From positions 58,270-122,269 of the forward strand of contig NZ_BIMD01000012.1 of assembly GCF_004000905.1 (NCBI RefSeq): a stretch of DNA of 64,000 nt. Direction: 5' to 3'. Within the stretch, counting starts at the first letter, position 1, and each line of letters begins with the position of its first letter. This stretch comes from Paenibacillus humicus NBRC 102415. GTDB taxonomy: Bacteria; Bacillota; Bacilli; Paenibacillales; Paenibacillaceae. The notes under the pieces are model-generated. The model did no database searches, was not told the DNA's origin, and saw only the letters and a list, made by a program, of their open reading frames with translations. Both the position numbers and the translations under genes were made by a program. This document shows positions 20,967 to 29,389 of this stretch, piece by piece.

Positions 20967-21989
20967 ATGACTGCATCTGACCATACACGAATTCCGATCT
21001 CGGTGCTGGATCTCGCCCCCGTCGTGGAAGGCTCCACTCCCGCCGAATCGTTCCGCCGCACGCTCGAGCTGGCTCGCCATGCCGAAGAGCTCGGCTATAC
21101 CCGCTACTGGCTGGCGGAGCATCACAACATGCCCGGCGTATCCAGCTCGGCAACCTCGCTCGTGATCGGGCATGTCGCCGGAGGCACGAGCCGCATCCGC
21201 GTCGGCTCCGGCGGCATCATGCTCCCGAACCATGCGCCGCTCCAGATCGCCGAGCAATTCGGCACGCTGGAGTCGCTCTACCCGGGCCGGATCGACCTCG
21301 GTCTCGGCCGCGCTCCCGGCTCCGATCAGCCGGCATCCCGCGCGCTGCGCCGGGGCCTGACGGCCGGCGGCCAGGACTTCCCCGAGCTGCTCAGCGAGCT
21401 GCGCGGCTACTTCGACCCGTCGCTAGGCACGGCTGCTCCCGGCGTGCGCGCCGTTCCCGGCGAAGGGCTCGACATTCCGATCTGGCTGCTCGGATCCAGC
21501 GGCTTCAGCGCCCAGCTGGCCGGAGAGCTCGGCCTGCCGTTCTCGTTCGCCAGCCACTTCGCTCCGGATTATCTGATCCCGGCGCTCCATTTGTACCGCA
21601 GCAGCTTCAAGCCGTCCCGCCACCTGGACAAGCCGTATGCCATGGTAGCCATCAATATCGTCGCCGCGGATTCCGAAGCCCAGGCGGCTTATCTGGCCAC
21701 CTCCCAGCAGCAGCAGTTCCTGAACATCGTGCGCGGACGCACCGGGATGCTGAAGCCTCCCGTCGACAGCATGGACGGACTGTGGTCGGAGCAGGAGAAG
21801 GCGGTTCTCGCCAGCACGCTCCGGTACTCGATCGTCGGCACGAAGGAGACGATCAAAACCCGTCTGCCGGAGATTCAGCAAGAGACCGGAGCGGATGAAT
21901 TCATCATTGCCGGCCAGATCTACGATCAGGAGGCCAGGCTGAAATCGTACCGGATCGCAGCCGAAGCCGTGAACGAATGGAATGGCTGA
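20967..21989 (+). CDS. LLM-class flavin-dependent oxidoreductase (MsnO8-like)
   Basis: A 340-residue single-component luciferase-like monooxygenase with a TIM-barrel fold. [20 protein letters not shown] (about 33-52) carries the family's active-site HH region, and [20 protein letters not shown] (about 72-91) is the flavin-binding stretch conserved in MsnO8-group enzymes. Such enzymes oxidise small organic substrates with reduced flavin; the substrate here is unknown. AAAGGAGG precedes the start. Single gene with its own terminator. Confidence 0.92.
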   Translation: MTASDHTRIPISVLDLAPVVEGSTPAESFRRTLELARHAEELGYTRYWLAEHHNMPGVSSSATSLVIGHVAGGTSRIRVGSGGIMLPNHAPLQIAEQFGTLESLYPGRIDLGLGRAPGSDQPASRALRRGLTAGGQDFPELLSELRGYFDPSLGTAAPGVRAVPGEGLDIPIWLLGSSGFSAQLAGELGLPFSFASHFAPDYLIPALHLYRSSFKPSRHLDKPYAMVAINIVAADSEAQAAYLATSQQQQFLNIVRGRTGMLKPPVDSMDGLWSEQEKAVLASTLRYSIVGTKETIKTRLPEIQQETGADEFIIAGQIYDQEARLKSYRIAAEAVNEWNG

Positions 21990-21993
21990 ATGG

Positions 21994-22046
21994 AAAAAAC
22001 CGGTGTATCCAGAGCTTCTTCAGCTTGGATATACCGGTCTTTTTTA
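21994..22046 (+). terminator. Terminator of the LLM oxidoreductase gene
   Basis: A 12-bp stem with one G-U pair (21999-22010 with 22027-22038) is followed by CTTTTTTATT. Confidence 0.88.
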
Positions 22047-22177
22047 TTGATAGCGTTTGTAAGAAACTGTATACTATAGAATGCCGCTCCAGTTGTTTTT
22101 ACTACTGAAGCATGTACATATCGGATCGATTCATTTCACCCCATATATTGATCAAAGAGAGGGGCCCTGCAGGTACG

Positions 22178-22810
22178 ATGTCCATACGTGTATTGGTTGT
22201 CGATCCCTATCAGCTGGTCCGCAGAGGACTCACTTCCATCCTGTCCGGCGAAGAATCCATCGAAGTCATCGGCGAAGCCTCCGACCGCAAGGAAGCGCTT
22301 GCTCATATCCAGAGCCTGCAGCCGGATCTTTGCATCATGAACAACCGCATCAATCAGCAGAGCGGCCTGGACGTCATCGGCAAGCTCAAGCAGGCCGGGG
22401 CGGGATGCCGATTCATGTACCTCACCTCGTCCATGAGGCCGGCCGAGCTCCAGCAGGCGCTCGACCTCGGCATCGAGGGTCTGGTGCTCAAGGAAGCGCT
22501 CCCGGAAGAGCTGATTCACGCGGTTCGGATGATCCATCGCGGCCGCAAGTATTATGACGTCGAGCTGCTGGAATCCAGACTGGCCGACAAGCCTGCCGAG
22601 AACTAACATAATCTGACGCCCAAGGAGCTTGAGGTGCTGCAGATGCTGAGCGAGGGCTTGTCCAACAAGGAGATCGCTTCGCGCCTCGTCGTTACGGAAT
22701 ATACGGTCAAGAAACATGTCAGCCAGGTGCTGTCGAAGCTTGAGCTGACGGACCGCACCAAGGCTGCGCTGTTCTATCATCAGAACGCCATGTTCCAGAA
22801 CATCGGCTGA
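22178..22810 (+). pseudogene. NarL/LuxR-type response regulator split by an in-frame TAA
   Basis: The receiver part (22178-22606, SIRVLVVDPYQLVRRGL onward) ends in AEN followed by TAA. The same frame then runs on as HNLTPKELEVLQMLSEG and SNKEIASRLVVTEYTVKKHV to a stop at 22810, a complete NarL/LuxR helix-turn-helix. Replacing TAA by a sense codon gives a normal 210-residue regulator. The receiver is also atypical: the phospho-acceptor Asp is Asn (CIMNNRI) and the acid pair reads DP. As it stands only a receiver-like protein would be made. No sensor kinase is adjacent. The start at 22178 has a distant GAGAGGGG box. Confidence 0.75.
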
Positions 22811-22820
22811 AGATGTTTCG

Positions 22821-22850
22821 AAAAACCCGTCCGGTTCCGGTCGGGTTTTT
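22821..22850 (+). terminator. Terminator after the split response regulator
   Basis: Arms AAAAACCCG and CGGGTTTTT enclose an inner CCGG/CCGG pairing; a run of five T residues follows. Confidence 0.8.
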
Positions 22851-22890
22851 CTTCTATTCTTGAAGCTGTCCGGAATTCCCTCTCGGATGG

Positions 22891-23511
22891 TCAGATACCT
22901 TCGAGCGGCCCCGCGATGCCTTTCCATGGCAGCAGGCTTACGAGTGCATAACCTTTGACTTCCTTCACCGGCACCTGGCCCAGCTCGGCACTGCGGCTGT
23001 CGAGGCTCTCGCCCGGATCGCGGTTGTCGCCAAGCACGAATACGCAGCCCGGCTGGACCGCAATTTCTTCCATGTCCATCGCTTTGCCGGTCGTGTACAT
23101 TTCGGGGAGGGACTTGCCGTTCACATAGACGATGCCTTCATGGATCGCCACGTGGTCCCCTTCGGTCGCGATGACCCTCTTCACAATGCTGTACCCGAGC
23201 GCCGCGCTGTCCACGATGACCACATCGCCGGCATCCGGCTTCGCGAAGTAGGTCGAGACCTTGTTGATCAGCAGAATATTGCCGTCCCCGAGCGTCGGCG
23301 CCATGGAATGCCCGTTGACACGGTCGAGCCCGATCGTATGCGTGAGCAGGAACAATCCCAGCGCGAGCAGGATGATATAGCGAATCCAGCCGATCAGCTC
23401 GGACTTTCGGGCTGGCTTGGCCGGAGCCGCCTTCTCTTCAGCCGCTTGGCTCGCAGAGGAGGCCGAGCCGCTTGATATCGATCTATCCTGTTCAAACGTC
23501 TGCTCGCTCAT
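22891..23511 (-). CDS. lepB: Signal peptidase I
   Basis: A 206-residue membrane protease that removes signal peptides on the outer face. One N-terminal helix (41-57) is followed by the catalytic serine S69 in GHSMAPTL and the general-base lysine K111 in YSIVKRVIA; the later box GDNRDPGESLDSR (161-173) is also intact. The first 36 residues are a longer than usual charged cytosolic tail. It is the last gene after three small secreted proteins on the same strand, with only 35 bases to the nearest, so it is probably co-transcribed and may serve them. Ser/Lys chemistry marks it as the bacterial (not SipW/ER) type. Confidence 0.94.
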   Translation of the reverse strand: MSEQTFEQDRSISSGSASSASQAAEEKAAPAKPARKSELIGWIRYIILLALGLFLLTHTIGLDRVNGHSMAPTLGDGNILLINKVSTYFAKPDAGDVVIVDSAALGYSIVKRVIATEGDHVAIHEGIVYVNGKSLPEMYTTGKAMDMEEIAVQPGCVFVLGDNRDPGESLDSRSAELGQVPVKEVKGYALVSLLPWKGIAGPLEGI

Positions 23512-23546
23512 AGCTGCAACCTTCTTTCCTCATGTCCACTCAACGG

Positions 23547-24059
23547 TTACGGCTGCTCCGGGGCAGCATATACATCAACGGTCACGGAAGGCGCAGGAGG
23601 AATCGGCTCGGATATCGTGATGGCGCTGAGTTCCGCGAGCGCTCGGCTCTCCACGGACTGGATGCTCTCTGCGTAGGCCCTCTTCTGCTCCTCGCTGCTG
23701 AACTCGCGGCTGGCGGCAAGCTCCCTCGATCGATTCTTGATCGCCTGGATAGCGGCCTGCTTCTGTTCGGCCGCATAAGCCTGCAAAGCCGCTTGATGCT
23801 CTTGAAGTTTCGCTTGGAGTTCTTTCTGCAAGACGATTTTCTCGGCTTCGGTATCCGTACGGATCTCATCGCTCATCTTGGCGATGACCTGGTCGGCGCT
23901 CGATTGCATCGCGAACCGCAATTTTTCCTTAAGATCCACGTCCGCGAACGATACGCCAAGCGAAGCGAAGGCCGTCACGCTTGCAGCCACAACTCCAAGC
24001 AAAACCCGGGATTTCCATTTTTTCGACGATGCGCCGGTTGAACCCCTTTGTTTTCTCAT
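23547..24059 (-). CDS. Small secreted coiled-coil protein (third in operon)
   Basis: 170 residues, family not recognised. A basic N-terminus and hydrophobic stretch (19-36) end in SFA (37-39), a good signal peptidase I site. The mature part is almost entirely helical and charged (Glu, Lys, Ala, Gln), with a heptad-like pattern from about 55 to 145, no cysteine, and a proline-rich end (SEPIPPAPSVTV). It lies between the WYK-motif protein and signal peptidase I. Function unknown; a cell-surface or extracellular structural or chaperone-like part is an inference from shape and neighbours. Confidence 0.75.
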   Translation of the reverse strand: MRKQRGSTGASSKKWKSRVLLGVVAASVTAFASLGVSFADVDLKEKLRFAMQSSADQVIAKMSDEIRTDTEAEKIVLQKELQAKLQEHQAALQAYAAEQKQAAIQAIKNRSRELAASREFSSEEQKRAYAESIQSVESRALAELSAITISEPIPPAPSVTVDVYAAPEQP

Positions 24060-24095
24060 TCCGTTCTCTCCCTTCGATGTTTTTTCAGATCAAAT

Positions 24096-24121
24096 CACGG
24101 GGATTGGCTCCAATCCCCGTG
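24096..24121 (-). promoter_or_regulatory. Intercistronic hairpin downstream of the abundant secreted protein gene
   Basis: A perfect 12-bp stem with a 2-base loop (24096-24107 with 24110-24121). The sequence after it on the minus strand is ATTTGATCT, a poor T-tract, so it looks like a leaky attenuator or RNA-stabilising hairpin between the second and third secreted-protein genes. Confidence 0.6.
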
Positions 24122-24138
24122 TCGACCCGCGAATGCAA

Positions 24139-24921
24139 TTACTTGTTGATGGAGTTGGCGACGTCTTCCAGCGCTTTCAGCGCTGCAGCCGTATCCGTAT
24201 CCGCAGCCGCTTTAACCAGAGCTTTGTTCTCCGCGACTTGTTGAGCGGCGTAGTCGCTCAGCGTTTTGCGAAGTCCGGCGATTTTTTGCTCGAGGTTTTT
24301 GCGCACCTCAGCGTCTGCCGTCGTTGCGCTTTGATCGATCAGAGCTTTCAGCTCGTCTTTGGCCGCTTGGATCTTGGAAGCCAAATCGCCTGTGGAGGAT
24401 GCTTGGTAAGCAGCCACGTCTTTTTTGACCTGCTTCACGCTTTCCTTGCCTTGAGCGTCGAGGTCGCTGTTCAGGCTGATTTTGCCTGCTTCTTCAGCAC
24501 CTTTGACCGCAAGGTTGCCCACGAAGTTGAGGCCCGTGATCAGGTTTTGCGTATCGCGGCCGATTTGGTTGTTCTTGATGTCGTTTTTAGCAGTCGTGAC
24601 TTGGTTGACGTAGTCGTTTTTCTTCGAGTTGATCGTCGTCATCGAAGCGTTGGATTGCGCCTGCTGATCCGACACGATGGCTTGCTTGGAGCTGGCCGTA
24701 AGCGCCGTGAACTCGGTTGCGTATCCGCTCAGCTGGTTTTTCAGCTCGAGAGCCGCGTTAGCCGTCACCGGAACGGTAACCGTGTTCGTGAAGTTCGTTT
24801 TGTACCAGCTTTGGAATTGTCCGGAGATGTCCGTTGCTGCGAAGACGGAACCCATGCCTGCGATGAGACCTGTTGCCAGAACGCCTACTGCTACTTTGCT
24901 TTTAAGGGATTTCATTGCCAT
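24139..24921 (-). CDS. Secreted helical protein with WYK motif (second in operon)
   Basis: 260 residues, family not recognised. Signal peptide 1-28 ends in VFA before ATDIS. Just after it comes GQFQSWYKTNF (35-45), nearly the same as in the upstream neighbour. The rest is alanine, lysine, aspartate and glutamine-rich helix without cysteine, including KIQAAKDELKALIDQS and AEVRKNLEQKIAGLRKTL. The base composition is visibly less GC-rich than the neighbours and codons look like those of a highly expressed gene. AAAGGAGA lies 10 bases before the ATG. A major secreted or surface filament-type protein is a guess from these traits, not from homology. Confidence 0.78.
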   Translation of the reverse strand: MAMKSLKSKVAVGVLATGLIAGMGSVFAATDISGQFQSWYKTNFTNTVTVPVTANAALELKNQLSGYATEFTALTASSKQAIVSDQQAQSNASMTTINSKKNDYVNQVTTAKNDIKNNQIGRDTQNLITGLNFVGNLAVKGAEEAGKISLNSDLDAQGKESVKQVKKDVAAYQASSTGDLASKIQAAKDELKALIDQSATTADAEVRKNLEQKIAGLRKTLSDYAAQQVAENKALVKAAADTDTAAALKALEDVANSINK

Positions 24922-24983
24922 GATTGATTGTCTCCTTTAAATGGGTTTGGGTTTGTCGGGTATGAACAAGTTATGTAATCCTC

Positions 24984-25008
24984 CTGATCCGGCTTACGAG
25001 CCGATCAA
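24984..25008 (-). promoter_or_regulatory. Hairpin over the stop codon of the first secreted-protein gene
   Basis: The arms 24985-24994 and 24999-25007 (TGATCCGGCT against AGCCGATCA, one bulge) form a hairpin spanning the TGA. No T-tract follows, so RNA processing or attenuation is more likely than full termination. Confidence 0.4.
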
Positions 25009-25499
25009 GGACTTTCTTCCCCGGATGTCTGCTGATTCAGCCATTGATCCAGAGTCTGTTCCAATGCCTGCTCCAGACCGGTCTCGGCTTCAACCGTCCT
25101 CGCCTGGGCAGCATCCCGGAACTTCTTCTGGATGGCTCCCTCGACGCCTTGGCTTCCCCGCAGCTCGGCAGCGGCTTCATCGATCTGCCTGCTGTAGGAT
25201 TCGCTTCTCGCCCGAAGGGCGTCGGAAGCTTGCTGTCCGGCCAGATCGGCAAATGCCTTCAGCTGCTCGGCGGATTGTTGCGTCTGTTCCTGGACAAGAC
25301 CGGCAGCAGAGGCTCGGATCGATTCGCCGGCTGGCTCCTCCCGCCCCCAGCGAAGGGAGCCTGCCTTCTGCGAGAAGGCATCCTTGTACCAGGCTTTGAG
25401 CTGCCCTCCGGCGTCCGAGGCGCCGCTGGCTGTTCCCGAACCAATGGCCGCCGCGAGCGCCAAAGCGGCAATGCCTGCCGTCAGAACCGTGCGTTTCAT
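25005..25499 (-). CDS. Secreted helical protein with WYK motif (first in operon)
   Basis: 164 residues, family not recognised. The start at 25499 follows GGAGGTGAGGAT; the open frame upstream lacks a site. Signal peptide about 1-26 (TAGIAALALAAAIGSGTASG). GGQLKAWYKDAF (31-42) repeats the motif of the next gene. The mature protein is helical, rich in Ala, Gln, Glu and Arg, without cysteine, ending in EQALEQTLDQWLNQQTSGEE. A possible -10 TATACT lies at 25557-25552. It heads a four-gene operon that ends with signal peptidase I. Role unknown. Confidence 0.72.
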   Translation of the reverse strand: MKRTVLTAGIAALALAAAIGSGTASGASDAGGQLKAWYKDAFSQKAGSLRWGREEPAGESIRASAAGLVQEQTQQSAEQLKAFADLAGQQASDALRARSESYSRQIDEAAAELRGSQGVEGAIQKKFRDAAQARTVEAETGLEQALEQTLDQWLNQQTSGEESP

Positions 25500-25701
25500 A
25501 TCCTCACCTCCGCTTTCAGTCTCCGGGACTATATTCCTGGTGTCTGAACTCAGTATAGGGCTTGAGAACGGCTTAATCGTCACTATTAAGGATAATTCTG
25601 GATATCCCAGTAAGTTCCAAAGAAATCGAGTATATGGGGTATTGATTCTTTCTCCCCGCGAGCCCTTTTGGGGAAAAGCCGGAAGGCAGCCATCTCCAAT
25701 G

Positions 25702-25720
25702 GGAGTAGATGATCTACTCC
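25702..25720. promoter_or_regulatory. Perfect palindrome, possible operator
   Basis: GGAGTAGAT and ATCTACTCC flank a single G. It lies about 30 bases upstream of the sigma-B-like -35 element, a position compatible with a regulator site. No binding protein is identified. Confidence 0.4.
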
Positions 25721-25750
25721 TTTAGATCCAGATTGGAAGCAATTGGGCTC

Positions 25751-25776
25751 GTTTACGTTGAAAGAACAGCGGTTAT
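25751..25776 (+). promoter_or_regulatory. Sigma-B-type promoter of the YflT-domain gene
   Basis: GTTTAC and GGTTAT are separated by 14 bases, close to the general stress consensus GTTTAA-N14-GGGTAT. It lies 40 bases before the start codon of a general-stress family gene, which agrees with its type. Confidence 0.6.
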
Positions 25777-25815
25777 ATAACGTTCACGACATCAAATCTG
25801 AAGGAGGCGGAAGAA

Positions 25816-26703
25816 ATGAGCAAAAAAATCGTAGGCGTATACGACACGGAAGACGCGGCGATCAGCGCGATCGAGGATCTCAAGGCTCGTGGTGTCGACA
25901 GCGACGACATCTCCATTCTGGCGAGGGACAAGGGCGACGTAGCGGCGATCCAGGAGGAAACGGGCACGATGGCTCCCGAAGGGGTCGCGGCCGGAGCCGC
26001 AGGCGGCGGAGTGCTCGGAGGCCTTACCGGCCTGCTTGTAGGCATCGGCGCCCTGGCCATTCCCGGCATCGGCCCGATCGTCGCGGCCGGACCGATCGCT
26101 GCTGCGCTCACAGGCGCGGCCGTAGGAGCCGGAGCCGGCGGACTTGTCGGCGGCTTGATCGGCCTTGGCATTCCGGAGAATGAAGCCAACATGTACAATG
26201 AATATGTACAGGACGGCAATATTCTGGTGCTGGTCGAATCCAAAACCGAACGGGACCACGATATTTACGATTCGCTCCGTTCGACCGGCTCCATCAACGC
26301 GCCTTCTTACGAACGCGACATTCAGCCTTATAATCAAACGGCCGCAGCGTCCGAGCATGTCGGAGCGGACGGCGCCGTGCCTGCAGCCGACGTGTACCCG
26401 GACGGCGAGCCGGTCAGCAGAGCCGGCCTTGACCCCTCGCCAGGGGCAGGCCCCGGTCTCTCCGACGCCGGCCGCGACCGGGATGGACGCGTCATGGGAA
26501 GCGACCGCGATCCGGTCGACGGCAGCTACAGAGCCGGAGACGGCTATGCGGAGCCGGACCGCACGCATGACTCCCGCTACTACAGCGATGAAGAACGCCG
26601 GGACGGCCATGTGCCGTTGAACCGCGACCGCAACGGGGACGGCGACGTCACTCTGCGCGAGCGGGCGGAGAATCTGGGCGACAATGTGAAAAACCGCTTC
26701 TGA
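25816..26703 (+). CDS. YflT-domain general stress protein with EF-hand-like C-terminal loop
   Basis: 295 residues in two parts. Residues 1-155 match the YflT/general stress protein 17M type: a ferredoxin-like half (KKIVGVYDTEDAAISAIEDL), a glycine-alanine-rich hydrophobic double segment (about 58-115) and a second half ending LVLVESKTER. The tail (about 170-295) is acidic and disordered, and contains DRNGDGDVTLRE (about 273-284), which fits the calcium-binding EF-hand loop at positions 1, 3, 5, 6, 8 and 12. The ribosome site is GGAGGCGG. A sigma-B-like promoter lies upstream. Function of the family is unknown beyond stress induction. Confidence 0.85.
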   Translation: MSKKIVGVYDTEDAAISAIEDLKARGVDSDDISILARDKGDVAAIQEETGTMAPEGVAAGAAGGGVLGGLTGLLVGIGALAIPGIGPIVAAGPIAAALTGAAVGAGAGGLVGGLIGLGIPENEANMYNEYVQDGNILVLVESKTERDHDIYDSLRSTGSINAPSYERDIQPYNQTAAASEHVGADGAVPAADVYPDGEPVSRAGLDPSPGAGPGLSDAGRDRDGRVMGSDRDPVDGSYRAGDGYAEPDRTHDSRYYSDEERRDGHVPLNRDRNGDGDVTLRERAENLGDNVKNRF

Positions 26704-26746
26704 TCAACCGTTTCCGCATTTCCCAGCTAGCCCGACCAAAAAATAA

Positions 26747-26804
26747 CAAAACGGTACTGGAACGCCGCCCCTTTAAGGACGCAGCGTTCCAGTACCGTTT
26801 TTGA
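26747..26804. terminator. Bidirectional terminator between YflT and GT2 genes
   Basis: A stem of about 17 bp (26749-26765 with 26784-26800) has A residues on its left side and TTTTTG on its right. Confidence 0.88.
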
Positions 26805-26847
26805 TTTGCCGATAAATGGCGATTTCAACACGTCAGCCAAATTTCCG

Positions 26848-28272
26848 TTAAGCCGATGTCCCTTTCTCGCTTCCTTTGAACTTTTCTCTCTTGATCGTTC
26901 CCCATGAATGTCTGGATTTATTGAATTTCAGCAGGCCCTCGATCCGGTAGAGGATAGTGAGCTGCCGATAGCCCAGATTCTCCAGCAGAGCGAACAGCAC
27001 CAGCCGCATGGTATCGCCGAAAGTCGTGTATTTGCGGAAAGAAATCTGCTCCAGCAGGATGCTTCCCATCGACAAGGTGCTTCCGAGCAGGAAGGCGATG
27101 AGGAAGAAGATGAGGAAGCTGTTGAATTCCAGAAGACCGAATAAATAAGCGAGCGGGATGAAGATGTATCCGAGAAACTCCACCACAGGGCCAATAAGCT
27201 CGAACAACCAATAATAAGGAATGGTCACCATTCCCACCTTGCCGTACTTCGGGTTAAGAAGCATGGATTTATACTGAAGCAAGTTGTCGAACAGCCCGAT
27301 CTGCCATCTACGGCGCTGCACCCTTAAATCCTTCAATGATTCCGGGGCTTGGGTCCAGCAGATCGGATCGGCCAGGAACTTGATTTTATAGGTTTTTTTC
27401 TCGTCCAGCATTTTCTTGTGCAGCTTCATGATGATGTCCATGTCCTCGCCGATCGTGTTCGTCTTGTAGCCGCCGCATTCAATGACAACGCTTTTGTTGA
27501 AGGCGCCGAACGCTCCGGATATAATCAGAATCGAATTCAGCTTGCTCAAGCTGGTGCGCCCCGTCAGAAAGGCCCGCAAATATTCGACGATTTGAAAGAC
27601 GGCGATTTTGTTTTTCGGAATCTCCATCTTGACCAGCTTGCCTTCCTTGATGACGGATCCGTTGGCAATGCGGACGATTCCGCCGACGGCAATCGTCTCC
27701 GGATCCTCCACGAACAGCATCGTCAGCTTGATCAGCGCATCGTTCTCCAGGATGGAGTCCGCATCGATGCTGGCGAATATCGGATAGGTCGAAAGATTGA
27801 TTCCGGCATTGAGGGCGTCCGCCTTGCCGCCGTTCACCTTATCCACCAAGATCAGCCGCTCGTATTTGGGATTCCGGTACAATCCCAGAATCTCTTTGGT
27901 CTCCAGGCTTTTCTTGACCGGCTGGCTGATCTGGACAAGATCGAATTCCCGAATGATCTTGTCGCGGGTGGAATCGGTCGATCCGTCGTTCACAATAATG
28001 ATCTCGTACTCATAGTAGTTCAGCGCAAGCAGCGACTTGATGTTGTCCACGATCGTGTTTTCTTCGTTGTAGGCCGGTACAAGGATTGAGATCGGAACCA
28101 TGTTTTTTGAATTCACGTATCGTTTGTAGTCCGATGCCTTCATTTTCTTCAGGTAGCCGAACAGATCGGCGACCGAGATGAGCATCTGCCCATTGTAGAA
28201 AATATTGATTGCAATGGTGTATATGATGCAGAATTCACTGAAATACAGAATGAACTTCCAAAAATAATACAT
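26848..28272 (-). CDS. Membrane GT2 polysaccharide synthase (PgaC/BcsA-like)
   Basis: A 474-residue processive family-2 glycosyltransferase. One helix at residues 5-27, then the catalytic domain with PISILVPAYNEENTIVDN (about 60), the DxD in SIDADSIL (about 169), GGxGED-type TNTIGEDMD, and the QRRRW motif (about 320) diagnostic of processive synthases; four further helices fill the C-terminus. It is the last gene of the operon starting at 34676, with a HEAT-repeat protein 30 bases upstream. Base composition is lower in GC than flanking genes. It likely makes and extrudes an exopolysaccharide; the polymer cannot be named. Confidence 0.9.
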   Translation of the reverse strand: MYYFWKFILYFSEFCIIYTIAINIFYNGQMLISVADLFGYLKKMKASDYKRYVNSKNMVPISILVPAYNEENTIVDNIKSLLALNYYEYEIIIVNDGSTDSTRDKIIREFDLVQISQPVKKSLETKEILGLYRNPKYERLILVDKVNGGKADALNAGINLSTYPIFASIDADSILENDALIKLTMLFVEDPETIAVGGIVRIANGSVIKEGKLVKMEIPKNKIAVFQIVEYLRAFLTGRTSLSKLNSILIISGAFGAFNKSVVIECGGYKTNTIGEDMDIIMKLHKKMLDEKKTYKIKFLADPICWTQAPESLKDLRVQRRRWQIGLFDNLLQYKSMLLNPKYGKVGMVTIPYYWLFELIGPVVEFLGYIFIPLAYLFGLLEFNSFLIFFLIAFLLGSTLSMGSILLEQISFRKYTTFGDTMRLVLFALLENLGYRQLTILYRIEGLLKFNKSRHSWGTIKREKFKGSEKGTSA

Positions 28273-28302
28273 ACCCTACCAACTCTCTCCCGATATCGCC
28301 GC

Positions 28303-29352
28303 CTAGACGGATCTCTCCATGACTCCGATGATCGCTTCCCGAGCGAACTGATCCTCGCCGTCGAGAATGCGCGCGGCATAATCCTTGCCTCCTGGAATAG
28401 CGACCAAAGAAGCCGCGGCATTGTGCCTGACCCACCATTCCGGATCGCCAGCCATCTTTTCCAGAGCCGCGAAGCTTTTGCTGGTTCCCGTTTTGTCCAG
28501 ACTTTTAGCCGCGGCCGCTCGGACTTCCCACTCCTGGTCCCGGAGCATCTCAAGCAGATAGACCTCAAAGGCAGCATTCTTCAATTGTCCCAGGGCCCGG
28601 ATGCTGGCGATCTTCAGGTTCTTGTTGTCGCTGTCCAGGTAGCGGATATAATAGCTGCTCAGGCTTTCGAACTCATAATCGGCCGCCGCCTTGATCAGGA
28701 TTCCCTTGAGATAATCGTCGCTGCGCTCGATCGTATTGATGAACAGCTCTTCCTTGGAGCCCTTGAATACCGTCAGGATTTCGACGACGGCACGGAAGGA
28801 CAAGGATATCCGGTCGGAATTCTCGACCAGAACTTCGGCCAGGCTTCGCGGATTGCCTAGCTTGGCCAGAGCAAGCAGCGCATGATAGATCACGTCGTTG
28901 TTGCTGCTGCCCATAAGAGCATGAATGTCTTTTTCAGCCGGTTTTATCGCCAAATCCCCCAGATAGCGGCACCCCAGAGCCTTGATATAATCCCGCTTGG
29001 AGGAGAGCTGACGAACTAGATAGGTTCTGATTCCCGTTTGTTCATACAATCGGGCCAGACGCTCCGCATTTGATTCGATGAAATCCTCGCCCTGCGCGAC
29101 AATGATGCCGATGAGAATCTCTTTTTTGCGCGGACTGCGTCCCACGTAATCTGCAATCCGAGTTACTGCCTCCTGCTCCTCCTCATGCGTCGCGAGCTTG
29201 AAGGAGGAGAAGAGCACATTCAGCTTGCGGTTCAAATGGGCGAGGCTTTTTGTTAAGAAGTGCCCGTACAGCCATGTAACGACAATGGCCAGGAAAAAGA
29301 CGGAAATCAATCCGCCTGATATCCAGAGTAAATAAAAAGCTTGCTTCGTCAT
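28303..29352 (-). CDS. Membrane-anchored HEAT-repeat protein
   Basis: 349 residues. A single N-terminal helix (about 8-28) anchors a cytosolic alpha-solenoid of HEAT repeats; clear repeats are YIRYLDSDNKNLKIASIRAL, MLRDQEWEVRAAAAKSLDKT and MAGDPEWWVRHNAAASLVAI. Such solenoids are protein-interaction scaffolds. AGGAGA precedes the ATG. Its place between the TIM-barrel proteins and the GT2 synthase suggests it assembles or regulates the synthase complex at the membrane, which is inference from position only. Confidence 0.88.
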   Translation of the reverse strand: MTKQAFYLLWISGGLISVFFLAIVVTWLYGHFLTKSLAHLNRKLNVLFSSFKLATHEEEQEAVTRIADYVGRSPRKKEILIGIIVAQGEDFIESNAERLARLYEQTGIRTYLVRQLSSKRDYIKALGCRYLGDLAIKPAEKDIHALMGSSNNDVIYHALLALAKLGNPRSLAEVLVENSDRISLSFRAVVEILTVFKGSKEELFINTIERSDDYLKGILIKAAADYEFESLSSYYIRYLDSDNKNLKIASIRALGQLKNAAFEVYLLEMLRDQEWEVRAAAAKSLDKTGTSKSFAALEKMAGDPEWWVRHNAAASLVAIPGGKDYAARILDGEDQFAREAIIGVMERSV

Positions 29353-29389
29353 GTAGAATCTCCTAATGCGAAATGATTTTCATCGGCAT

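Larger units (their letters stand above)
25500..25815. other. Divergent intergenic region with stress promoter and palindrome
   Basis: The 316-base gap holds the start region of the secreted-protein operon, a C/G hairpin around 25650-25676, a perfect 9-bp palindrome with one central base (25702-25720) and a sigma-B-like promoter (25751-25776). No gene is visible. Confidence 0.6.

Noticed and set aside
22178..22810. Stop-codon recoding as an explanation for the interrupted genes
   Set aside because: TAG and TAA both end many intact genes here, so a general reassignment is excluded; no local recoding structure was seen.
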